In this document: positions 7,553-13,507 of the stretch, piece after piece
How positions within the stretch are numbered: the stretch's first letter is position 1
How the letters are laid out: every line of letters starts with the position of its first letter
NCBI GenBank assembly: GCA_946482615.1
Contig: CAMLSF010000104.1
Location: 1-13,507, forward strand
DNA length: 13,507 bases
From: an uncultured Chromatiaceae bacterium
GTDB lineage: Bacteria > Pseudomonadota > Gammaproteobacteria > Enterobacterales > Alteromonadaceae
Direction: 5' to 3'
Notes under the pieces: model-generated
The model's database searches: none
Seen by the model: the letters and a program-made list of their open reading frames with translations, nothing else
Told to the model about the DNA's origin: nothing
Position numbers and translations under genes: made by a program

Positions 7553-8714
7553 CCGCCTCTCCAAATAAAACTGTGGCATACATCAGGTTGCCATGCCTGT
7601 TGGTCTGATCCACTGCATAGCCCTGCTCACCAAAAGTGAATGCCAACAAAAATGGAGCGCCATCTAAAGCCGTCTTTACATTGTCATGCACCAAAGCCAT
7701 TTGATCTTTGATACTGAGCAAACAGGCGCCACAAAAAATGATAATACCGCCGCTGACCCGCTGCCGTGGCAAAACAGAGCGGGCACAATCACACATAGTG
7801 CCTGTTCTGCTGAGTAAACGTGGTACTTCACTGGTCATTAAACAAAGCTGCTTCCCCTGCTCTACCTCAGCAAAAAGCTCGATAGAACCATCCGGATGAA
7901 AGTTGGTCGGTAAGCTCAACATATACAAAGGTAAATCCAACTGACTCTGTTCTATCACAGACCCCAGCGGATGTAAGGTGGTCTGCTGCATATAGTTACC
8001 ACTGATTTTTCTATTCAGCCAGCGGCTATAAACATCCACCGCGGGTTGATGATCAATTTCCTGCAGCAGACGGCCTGTCACTTTGGTGGCAGTGCCTCTG
8101 TGTTCTGTCGGAATATAACCGGAATGAAAAAAGTGGCTGATAGCCACTGAAGGATAAAACACAGCAATCACCACAGCATTCTGGTGAATAGTTACACCGT
8201 CGTACTGCAGCCATTGGCCCGATACATCATCATCGGCACTACTGCCACCATACACCGGCACTTTTTTCCCCAATACCAGCTCAATCTGTTTTAACACCGC
8301 TTCTTCAGTACCAGGTGGCTGCATGCACCAGACCAATTCAGGAACCTGGAAAGGTCGTCCCGCTTTCTGCAAAGCAAGAGTTAAGGCCTCACGGGTCGCT
8401 TTGGCTGTATCAAAGTCTTCAATCACAGCGCAACCAGAACCATAATGTCCGTCATCATCACGGATCATCAAGACAGCCAGACTATCCTGTTGTAAAAATA
8501 CACCTTGATCCGTCATTACACCCAAACATGAGCTGCCGCCAAGCCATTGGCCAGCACTAGTTGTCAGCGGCACATCACAAAGTAAAGGAATACGGCTGTG
8601 ATGCCCCATCACTAATCCAAACTGAAAATACTGCCCTGCCAACTGCGGCTGTAAATCTTGCCAGATTTCTGCTGGAGTGCCTGCTTTACTATATGCAGTC
8701 TTTATTTCAAACAT
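7539..8714 (-). CDS. nosP: FIST-domain protein, probable NosP-type nitric oxide sensor
   Basis: This 391-residue soluble protein has a FIST_N domain (about 30-215) and a FIST_C domain (about 225-375). Telling blocks are WLGGSSCLGVM (57-67), VPVYGGSSADDD (152-163), the glycine/threonine turn near SGYIPTEHRGTATKVTG (198-214), the DHQPAVDVYSRWL helix (221-233) and the closing GAPFLLAFTFGEQGY (352-366). Members of the NosP group bind haem and NO and modulate a co-encoded kinase. Histidines 194, 197 and 205 lie in the conserved turn and are candidate haem ligands, but I cannot confirm the ligand. The name rests on kinase overlap downstream, the degenerate HD-GYP gene 6 bases upstream, and the hno-like locus. 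A generic small-molecule FIST sensor remains possible. GGAG precedes ATG 8714 inside the upstream gene. Confidence 0.8.
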   Translation of the reverse strand: MFEIKTAYSKAGTPAEIWQDLQPQLAGQYFQFGLVMGHHSRIPLLCDVPLTTSAGQWLGGSSCLGVMTDQGVFLQQDSLAVLMIRDDDGHYGSGCAVIEDFDTAKATREALTLALQKAGRPFQVPELVWCMQPPGTEEAVLKQIELVLGKKVPVYGGSSADDDVSGQWLQYDGVTIHQNAVVIAVFYPSVAISHFFHSGYIPTEHRGTATKVTGRLLQEIDHQPAVDVYSRWLNRKISGNYMQQTTLHPLGSVIEQSQLDLPLYMLSLPTNFHPDGSIELFAEVEQGKQLCLMTSEVPRLLSRTGTMCDCARSVLPRQRVSGGIIIFCGACLLSIKDQMALVHDNVKTALDGAPFLLAFTFGEQGYAVDQTNRHGNLMYATVLFGEADAKY

Positions 8715-8720
8715 CAGCCA

Positions 8721-10055
8721 TCACTCCGCTGTTGCTTTAACGGACGAGACCAACAACACCCATTTTTTCCGGCGCTTCGCTTCAATCTGTCGCAGTTTGG
8801 CAATACTCAGACTGGAAAACACATGACCATAAGGGAGTAACAAAATCCGGTTTTCGTTGTACAAAGGACGCTCCAGCACCATACCTACCTCAAGTTCATT
8901 GGTCTCAAGTTGCAGATGAGAAGAAGCAATCAGCTCAGCACCGGATAACTCTTCCACAGCTAAGGTGGACAAAATGTTCAGTAACGCCGGATCGTAAGAG
9001 CTGCCTTGCTGCATTTTCAGTTGTAGTATTGCATTGCTAAAAGCACTCTCCTGTTGTCCTTCTTGTTTTTCTATCATCAGCCAAAAATCTCGTGCCAACG
9101 CCACAATGCGGGCGCCCAGCGGTATATCTGTCCCAACCAGATGATCAGGACTGCCGGAGCCGTTGTAACGCTCATATTGGTGATAAATTGCGTCCGACAT
9201 CAATGCCAGATGGCTGGCTGGCAATAACATCAGCTGTGCCATAGCAGGATGAGTGTAATACTGCTGACGCTCTGTACCATCCAGCGCGTGATAGGATTTG
9301 CTGTACAGAGCCGGGTCCATACCTAATAACCCCAACTGGGACAGCAAACCTGCCATCACAATTTGCTGTTGCTCTTTGGCTTCCAGCTTCAAATGCGAAC
9401 ACAACAGATGACAGGTTCTGGCCACATGCTGAGCAAAATGACCATTTAAATGTGGATTCACACTGATGAAGTTAAATAATACATCCAGCAAAGACTGGTG
9501 CTCCAGCTCCAGTTGTTTGAGTACCTTACGCAGCTGGGCAGTACGCTTTAGTACGTGCTGCTCCAGTAGTTGATTCATTTCCTTCAATTTTTGATTTTGT
9601 ACGCTGAGTTTATGCTGCAACTCTTTGTTTTCTTTGACCAGCAGGTATTTTTCTGCAGACTCTCTGACCTGCACGAGCAAAGTTTCATTACTCCAGGGTT
9701 TTTGAATGTAGCGCTGAATTTGCCCTTGATTGATAGCCATTATGGTTGAATCGATATCTGCGTACCCAGTTAAGATCAAACGCTGACTATCAGGACAGCG
9801 CTGTGCAGCCAGCTGTAGAAATTCAGCCCCAGTCATGCCCGGCATACGCATGTCGCTGATAATAACTGCAAACTCTTGTTTTTCCAGCAGTAATAATCCT
9901 TGTTCACCGCCAGTTGCTGCCACCACATCAAAGCCTGCAGCCATCAGCAGCCGTTGCAATGATTTGAGGATGCTGATTTCGTCATCCACACAAAGTACAG
10001 CAGCACGAATAGGTGTTTTAGTAGCAGCGCTCATCACAGCTTCTGAACTGGTCAT
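8721..10055 (-). CDS. hnoD: Response regulator with a degenerate HD-GYP domain (HnoD-like)
   Basis: The 444-residue protein has an intact receiver (D24-D25, phospho-acceptor D68 in IISDMRMPG, T96, K119-P-W), a coiled coil (about 140-190), then an HD-GYP-like domain (about 195-340) and an unrecognised C-terminal extension. The metal site is mostly lost: the HD pair is S239-Q240, the HHE motif reads Y291-H292-Q293, GYP reads G-S-P (301-303) and the later aspartate is R322; H269-P270 survives. It therefore should not hydrolyse c-di-GMP. In Shewanella, HnoD is a degenerate HD-GYP regulator that inhibits the EAL phosphodiesterase HnoB until phosphorylated; that role is inferred here. ATG 10055 has a strong GGAGGAG 5 bases upstream. 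First gene of the operon with the FIST and kinase genes. Confidence 0.85.
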   Translation of the reverse strand: MTSSEAVMSAATKTPIRAAVLCVDDEISILKSLQRLLMAAGFDVVAATGGEQGLLLLEKQEFAVIISDMRMPGMTGAEFLQLAAQRCPDSQRLILTGYADIDSTIMAINQGQIQRYIQKPWSNETLLVQVRESAEKYLLVKENKELQHKLSVQNQKLKEMNQLLEQHVLKRTAQLRKVLKQLELEHQSLLDVLFNFISVNPHLNGHFAQHVARTCHLLCSHLKLEAKEQQQIVMAGLLSQLGLLGMDPALYSKSYHALDGTERQQYYTHPAMAQLMLLPASHLALMSDAIYHQYERYNGSGSPDHLVGTDIPLGARIVALARDFWLMIEKQEGQQESAFSNAILQLKMQQGSSYDPALLNILSTLAVEELSGAELIASSHLQLETNELEVGMVLERPLYNENRILLLPYGHVFSSLSIAKLRQIEAKRRKKWVLLVSSVKATAE

Positions 10056-10162
10056 CCTGGCTCCTCCGACACAACAAATATCTTATTTGTCGCTTATGTC
10101 GCATTTGTCTTAAACCTATGCTAAATTCAGCCGGAGTGCAAGAATGAGGTAAAAAAATAAAG
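10056..10162. promoter_or_regulatory. Divergent control region with inverted and direct repeats
   Basis: This 107-base gap separates two divergent operons. It holds a perfect inverted repeat ACAAATA-TCT-TATTTGT (10074-10090). ATTTGTC occurs at 10085-10091 and again at 10103-10109, 18 bases apart, with a shortened ATGTC between them (10096-10100). A CTATGCT box (10116-10122) could be a rightward -10, with weak TTATGT (10094-10099) 17 bases before it. The repeats are plausible binding sites for the HTH-receiver protein encoded next door, which would let it control both operons. That is inference from position and symmetry. Confidence 0.5.
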
Positions 10163-10714
10163 ATGAAAACTCTGACGCCAGGTGAAATAGCTCAATATTG
10201 TGATGTGCACCAACGCACCGTTAGCCGCTGGATAGCTTCAGGGCAACTTAAAGGTTTTAAGTTGCCCGGCAGAGGCAACTATAGAGTAGTGCTGGAAGAC
10301 TTTATTTGCTTCTTACAACAGCAAAAAATCCCGGTTCCGGAGTCTTTGACTCCGGCAACCACCGTCTTAGTCGTTGATGATGAAGTTGCCTACAGGCGCG
10401 CTATACTTCGGGTGCTGCAGTCAGGCGGATTCAACGTCATGATGGCAGAAGATGGATTTCAGGCAGGAGTGCTGCTGCTCCATCATAAACCGGCCCTGAT
10501 GACCCTCGATTTACAAATGCCTGGTCTGGATGGTTTTGAAGTACTGAAATATATCCGCCAGCATCCGGAATTAAGCCAAACTAAAATTCTGGTGATTTCA
10601 GGCTTAGGCCAGGCTGAACTGGACAGAGCGCTGGCAGCAGGAGCTGACGAGACCCTGAGCAAACCTTTTGACAATAAGCAGTTACTTGACACTATAGCCC
10701 GGTTAATTGACTAA
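10163..10714 (+). CDS. hnoC: HTH-receiver response regulator (HnoC-like transcription factor)
   Basis: The 183-residue protein has an N-terminal excisionase/MerR-like helix-turn-helix (about 1-52: LTPGEIAQYCDVHQRTVSRW, then GRGNYRVVLEDFICFL) and a C-terminal receiver (about 66-183) with D72-D73, phospho-acceptor D116 in TLDLQMPG, S146 and K167-P-F. The DNA-binding domain comes first, the reverse of OmpR and NarL regulators. In S. oneidensis, HnoC is a regulator of the NO network that represses and is relieved by phosphorylation; position and neighbours support the same role here. It starts a + strand operon, 21 bases before the next gene, and diverges from hnoD across a repeat-rich gap. The ribosome-binding site is not ideal: GAGG lies 13 bases before ATG 10163. 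Confidence 0.83.
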   Translation: MKTLTPGEIAQYCDVHQRTVSRWIASGQLKGFKLPGRGNYRVVLEDFICFLQQQKIPVPESLTPATTVLVVDDEVAYRRAILRVLQSGGFNVMMAEDGFQAGVLLLHHKPALMTLDLQMPGLDGFEVLKYIRQHPELSQTKILVISGLGQAELDRALAAGADETLSKPFDNKQLLDTIARLID

Positions 10715-10735
10715 CAAACCTGCTCGGAGCACCTG

Positions 10736-11290
10736 ATGCAAAGCAAAATACTGATCGTGGATGATGAAGCTGCTGTGCAGCGAAGCCTTGAGCGTTTGCT
10801 TTGCCGTGCGGGTTATGAAGTGCTGGTGGCCAGCAGTGGTGCAGAGGCTCTGCAGTTGCTGGCACACCAGCAGGTGCACATTGTACTGACGGATTTTCGT
10901 ATGCCGCTGATGTGTGGCAATGAGCTACTCAAAGCGGTGAAAAAACGCTATCCGCAAATAGTAGGTCTGATCTTAAGTGGTTATGCCGACTTTAATGCGG
11001 TTGTGGATACGTTAAATTCAGGCATCGCATTTAAGTTTTTACAAAAGCCCTGGACAGACCACCTATTGCTTGAGGAGATCCAGCGCTCCGAACTTGAATA
11101 CCAACGACGCACTCAGCCTGATTTACATACTCAGTTATTGATCAGTAGTCAGGACGCCTTATTAGAGGTGGATGTCCAAGGCAACATTCTCCGGATTAAC
11201 GCTGCTTTAGCCAAATTGTGGCAACTGGATGCGATCAGTGTCAGAAATAGCCCTTTATCTGTGTTTCTGCCCACTCTGCCAGCTGAGTAG
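10736..11290 (+). CDS. hnoB: Receiver-PAS N-terminal part of an interrupted HnoB-like phosphodiesterase
   Basis: This 184-residue piece has an intact receiver (D9-D10, phospho-acceptor D53 in LTDFRMPL, S81, K104-P-W) and the start of a PAS domain (about 133-184, SSQDALLEVDVQGNILRINA). It ends at TAG 11288-11290 in mid-domain. The same frame continues without another stop to 12733 and encodes the rest of the PAS domain plus GGDEF and EAL domains, so this is one gene broken by a single codon. GGAG at 10726-10729 is 6 bases before ATG 10736. The receiver resembles that of the HnoD-like protein (LILSGYADFN and KPW against LTGYADIDS and KPW), which suggests both are served by the same kinase. As a stand-alone product it could still accept phosphate but lacks an output domain. 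Confidence 0.85.
   Translation: MQSKILIVDDEAAVQRSLERLLCRAGYEVLVASSGAEALQLLAHQQVHIVLTDFRMPLMCGNELLKAVKKRYPQIVGLILSGYADFNAVVDTLNSGIAFKFLQKPWTDHLLLEEIQRSELEYQRRTQPDLHTQLLISSQDALLEVDVQGNILRINAALAKLWQLDAISVRNSPLSVFLPTLPAE
11288..11290 (+). other. In-frame amber codon splitting the receiver-PAS-GGDEF-EAL gene
   Basis: TAG stands at codon 185 of an otherwise open 665-codon frame. The residues around it read LPAE-stop-LQQFLKRQQ, so a CAG (Gln) to TAG change is the simplest origin. No insertion or deletion is needed. It may be a true nonsense mutation, a base-call error or, least likely, a readthrough site. Confidence 0.85.
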
Positions 11291-11323
11291 CTGCAGCAGT
11301 TTTTAAAGCGTCAGCAAAACTCT

Positions 11324-12733
11324 TTGTTGTGTCTTGATCATCAGCAGCACGAAATAGAATTAAGCCACAGGTTAAATACCCCCGATCAGTTGCTGCTCAA
11401 ACTGGAGCGATTAGAACCTTTGCCGCAATTCAGTTCTGATTTATCCAATCTGAGTAATCTTTTGAACCATCAGCAAGCCTGTCAGTTGCTGGAACAGCAT
11501 ATTGCAGCCAAGCAAGGTCTGATCGCAGTGGCTGTGCTGGACATAGATAACTTTAGTCTGATCAACGACGCTATGGGGTATCACAAAACAGATCTGCTGA
11601 TCAATAAAGTCGCTACCTTGTTGCAGCAACAGCTCAAAGCCAATCAGCATCTGGTGTACTTGTCAGGCGATAAATTCGCATTGATTTTTACCCATTGCCG
11701 CGATGAGATGGCGATACAACTGGCGATCAGCGAATGTTTGTCTGTGTTTGAAAAACCGGTGATGCATGACGAGCGACTGATGCAGCTAAATTTTAATCTG
11801 GGGTATGCCATATCCCCTGAAGATACAATTGTCCCTGAAAAACTACTGAAATACGCTAATTTGGCTTGCAGAACTAACAGAAACAATCAACATCATTTTT
11901 ATATGCGCTTCGAGCAAGCCATTCTTGATAGCAAAAAACAGCAGTTTGAAATCAGTAATGCATTGTACGGCGACATTGAGGACAATGGTTTTAGCCTTAA
12001 CTTTCAACCTAAAGTCAGCGTTGTGGATGGCAAAATCAAACAGGCTGAGGTTTTATTACGTTGGAATCACGCCACCTTGGGTAGTGTTTCTCCTGCTTTA
12101 TTTGTGCCTATAGCTGAACGGGACGGCCAGATTATTCGTATAGGTCTTTGGGTACTGGAGCAATCTTTAAGGGCGCTTAGCTCTTTTTACCAACAAGGCC
12201 TGCAATTGGATTGGCTCAGTGTCAACGTCTCAGGCCGTCAGCTACAGGATCCGACCTTTAGCAGCTCGTTGCAGCAACTGCTCAGTACTTATGGCATTCA
12301 GCCAGAGCAACTGGAACTCGAAGTGACAGAAACCTATCTGATGGAAGATATTCTGTTGAGTAATAAAGTGTTGTCACAGCTGCATCAGATGGGGGTGCGT
12401 ATCTCAATGGATGACTTTGGCACAGGCTATTCGTCACTGGCTTATCTGACTAAATTACCTATAGATGAAGTCAAACTAGATCGATCTCTCATCACAGACT
12501 TAAGCAGCGACTTGCAAAGTCAGGGCATGGTCAGAAATATTATCCGCATGGCCCATGAGCTCGATCTGGTGGTCACAGCTGAAGGCATAGAAACACAAGA
12601 GCAACAACAGTTGCTCAAGACCATGGACTGTGACCTGATCCAGGGTTACTACTATAGTAAACCTCTGACTGAAAAAGACTTTATAACCATGCTGATACAG
12701 CAACCCTTTGCAGGAGACTACAGTAATGTCTGA
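11324..12733 (+). CDS. hnoB: GGDEF-EAL C-terminal part of the interrupted HnoB-like c-di-GMP phosphodiesterase
   Basis: Counting from TTG 11324, the piece has 469 residues. A GGDEF domain (about 65-195) is inactive by its motif, which reads S-G-D-K-F (114-118). The EAL domain (about 210-460) keeps the catalytic set: E242-V-L in AEVLLRW, N301, E333, D363-D364 in MDDFGTGYSSL, K384, E420 in AEGIET and Q440 in QGYYYSKPL. EVL for EAL is seen in active enzymes, so c-di-GMP hydrolysis is expected if the protein is made. It continues the frame of the receiver-PAS piece after the amber codon. No Shine-Dalgarno site precedes TTG 11324 and the first ATG is inside the GGDEF domain, so independent translation looks poor. 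The stop overlaps the next gene by 8 bases. Confidence 0.82.
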   Translation: MLCLDHQQHEIELSHRLNTPDQLLLKLERLEPLPQFSSDLSNLSNLLNHQQACQLLEQHIAAKQGLIAVAVLDIDNFSLINDAMGYHKTDLLINKVATLLQQQLKANQHLVYLSGDKFALIFTHCRDEMAIQLAISECLSVFEKPVMHDERLMQLNFNLGYAISPEDTIVPEKLLKYANLACRTNRNNQHHFYMRFEQAILDSKKQQFEISNALYGDIEDNGFSLNFQPKVSVVDGKIKQAEVLLRWNHATLGSVSPALFVPIAERDGQIIRIGLWVLEQSLRALSSFYQQGLQLDWLSVNVSGRQLQDPTFSSSLQQLLSTYGIQPEQLELEVTETYLMEDILLSNKVLSQLHQMGVRISMDDFGTGYSSLAYLTKLPIDEVKLDRSLITDLSSDLQSQGMVRNIIRMAHELDLVVTAEGIETQEQQQLLKTMDCDLIQGYYYSKPLTEKDFITMLIQQPFAGDYSNV

Positions 12734-13507
12734 GAAAGACTTTCTGGTCTTGCTGATTGATGATGATGAGCTGATTTTAAGAGCACTCAAACGCACATTA
12801 AGCCGGCTGTTGCCACACTGGACCGTTGAAACTATGCAGGATGCCCATCAGCTGACAGAACTATTATCCAGGGGGCTAACCCCTGATGTGGTGATGACCG
12901 ATCGGCTGATGCCGGGTATACAGGGCGAACAAGTGTTGCAACAAGTCCAGCAACTTTGCCCAATGGCACTGCGCTGTATACTGACAGCTGATAACTCCGC
13001 CGACTTATTAATCCAGGACAGCGCACTTATCCATTTTTTTCTGGCTAAACCTTTTACCGACGAACAACTGCTGCAGGTCTTTGCTTGTGCTGAGCGGTTG
13101 CAGGCACTGAGGTTTTCTCCAGCCGAACGTGCTTATCTCGGACGCCTGTCTGTATTGCCCGTGCTACCACCTTTGTATCAAAAAATAGAAGCCATGTTGA
13201 GTAAAGCCGAGTTTCAGCTCAAAGATATTGCTGAACTGATTTACCACGATCCCGTGATCAGCAGCCGGCTGTTGCAACTGGCCAACTCGGCTTTTCTTGG
13301 TTTTTCCCGTCCTACTGTGTCGCTCACCGAAGCCATCAGCAGGCTTGGGCTGGATATGATGAAATCTATAGTACTGGCTTTAAAAACTAGTCTGGTTTAT
13401 CAAAGCCATATCAGTATGGGTCAACACCAGCGTATTACTGAGCAAGCCTTCCATCAGGCTTGTCTGGCACGCTATTTGTGTAAACAGGCAGGGCTCGGAC
13501 AAAGCCT
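12726..13507 (+). CDS. Receiver-HDOD response regulator, 3' end outside the window
   Basis: From ATG 12726 the frame is open to the window end (260 codons plus 2 bases), so the gene is cut. Residues about 5-125 are a receiver with D12-D13, phospho-acceptor D59 in VVMTDRLMPG, T87 and K108-P-F. From about 140 an HDOD domain begins (LSVLPVLPPLYQKIEAML, then IYHDPVISSRLLQLANSAF at 172-190 and EAISRLGLDMMKSIVLALK at 202-220). HDOD is related to HD domains but generally lacks their catalytic role and acts in protein-protein signalling. AGGAG (12712-12716) lies 9 bases before the ATG, and the start overlaps the phosphodiesterase gene, so it is the third gene of that operon and probably a further output of the same kinase. 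Confidence 0.85.
   Translation, partial: MSEKDFLVLLIDDDELILRALKRTLSRLLPHWTVETMQDAHQLTELLSRGLTPDVVMTDRLMPGIQGEQVLQQVQQLCPMALRCILTADNSADLLIQDSALIHFFLAKPFTDEQLLQVFACAERLQALRFSPAERAYLGRLSVLPVLPPLYQKIEAMLSKAEFQLKDIAELIYHDPVISSRLLQLANSAFLGFSRPTVSLTEAISRLGLDMMKSIVLALKTSLVYQSHISMGQHQRITEQAFHQACLARYLCKQAGLGQS

Noticed and set aside
7553..7579. Nine-residue longer N-terminus for the FIST-linked kinase
   Set aside because: GGAGAGG sits immediately before the ATG at 7552, and the added residues would lie deeper inside the FIST gene.
8721..10055. Active HD-GYP phosphodiesterase
   Set aside because: The HD pair, the HHE motif, GYP and the late metal-binding aspartate are all altered.
11288..11323. Programmed recoding (pyrrolysine or readthrough) at the amber codon
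   Set aside because: No pyrrolysine genes are visible, the codon falls in a PAS domain where glutamine fits, and no recoding structure is evident. A CAG to TAG mutation or a base error is simpler.
11280..11330. A frameshift or deletion as the cause of the split
   Set aside because: Both halves are in the same frame and the protein reads smoothly across the codon.
1..13507. Mobile element, CRISPR array or defence system
   Set aside because: No transposase, integrase, tandem spaced repeats, tRNA-linked att sites or nuclease/toxin genes were found; all reading frames fit polysaccharide or signalling families.

Overview
The window looks like a chromosomal segment of a gammaproteobacterium of the Alteromonadales / Rheinheimera-Alishewanella-Shewanella kind. 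This rests on the protein families, the dense two-component c-di-GMP gene set, moderate base composition and short intergenic gaps with Shine-Dalgarno sites. The genus is inference; no rRNA or marker gene is present. There are no tRNAs, rRNAs, CRISPR arrays, insertion sequences or gene-free stretches over 300 bases.

Region A (1-3771, + strand) is the 3' end of a surface-polysaccharide operon. It holds the tail of a membrane protein, a Wzx-type flippase, a two-domain nitroreductase-family protein and a polysaccharide pyruvyl transferase family protein. Each gene overlaps the next by 4-8 bases. A strong hairpin plus T-tract closes the operon.

Region B (3772-6143, + strand) is a three-gene signalling cassette: a single-domain CheY-like receiver, a CheC-type CheY-P phosphatase with both active-site motifs intact, and a soluble PAS histidine kinase. 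Kinase, receiver and phosphatase together make a self-contained phospho-switch.

Region C (6158-10055, - strand) is an operon read right to left: a receiver with a degenerate HD-GYP domain, a FIST-domain sensor and a soluble histidine kinase. Region D (10163-13507, + strand) is divergent from it: an excisionase/MerR-like HTH fused to a receiver, a receiver-PAS-GGDEF-EAL protein broken by one in-frame amber codon, and a receiver-HDOD protein that runs off the window. The gene order (EAL regulator, HTH regulator, degenerate HD-GYP regulator, FIST protein, kinase) matches what I recall of the Shewanella oneidensis nitric-oxide network: HnoB, HnoC, HnoD and the NosP/HnoS pair. There, NO sensing controls a kinase that phosphorylates a c-di-GMP phosphodiesterase, its inhibitor and a repressor, and so sets biofilm formation. 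By analogy, the FIST protein here would tune the adjacent kinase, which would phosphorylate the receivers.

The main departures are: the amber codon splitting the phosphodiesterase gene; the extra receiver-HDOD output; and a paralogous second kinase with its own CheY/CheC pair, placed tail-to-tail with the NosP-linked kinase. Because c-di-GMP signalling and exopolysaccharide are functionally linked, the adjacency of regions A and B-D is suggestive but unproven.
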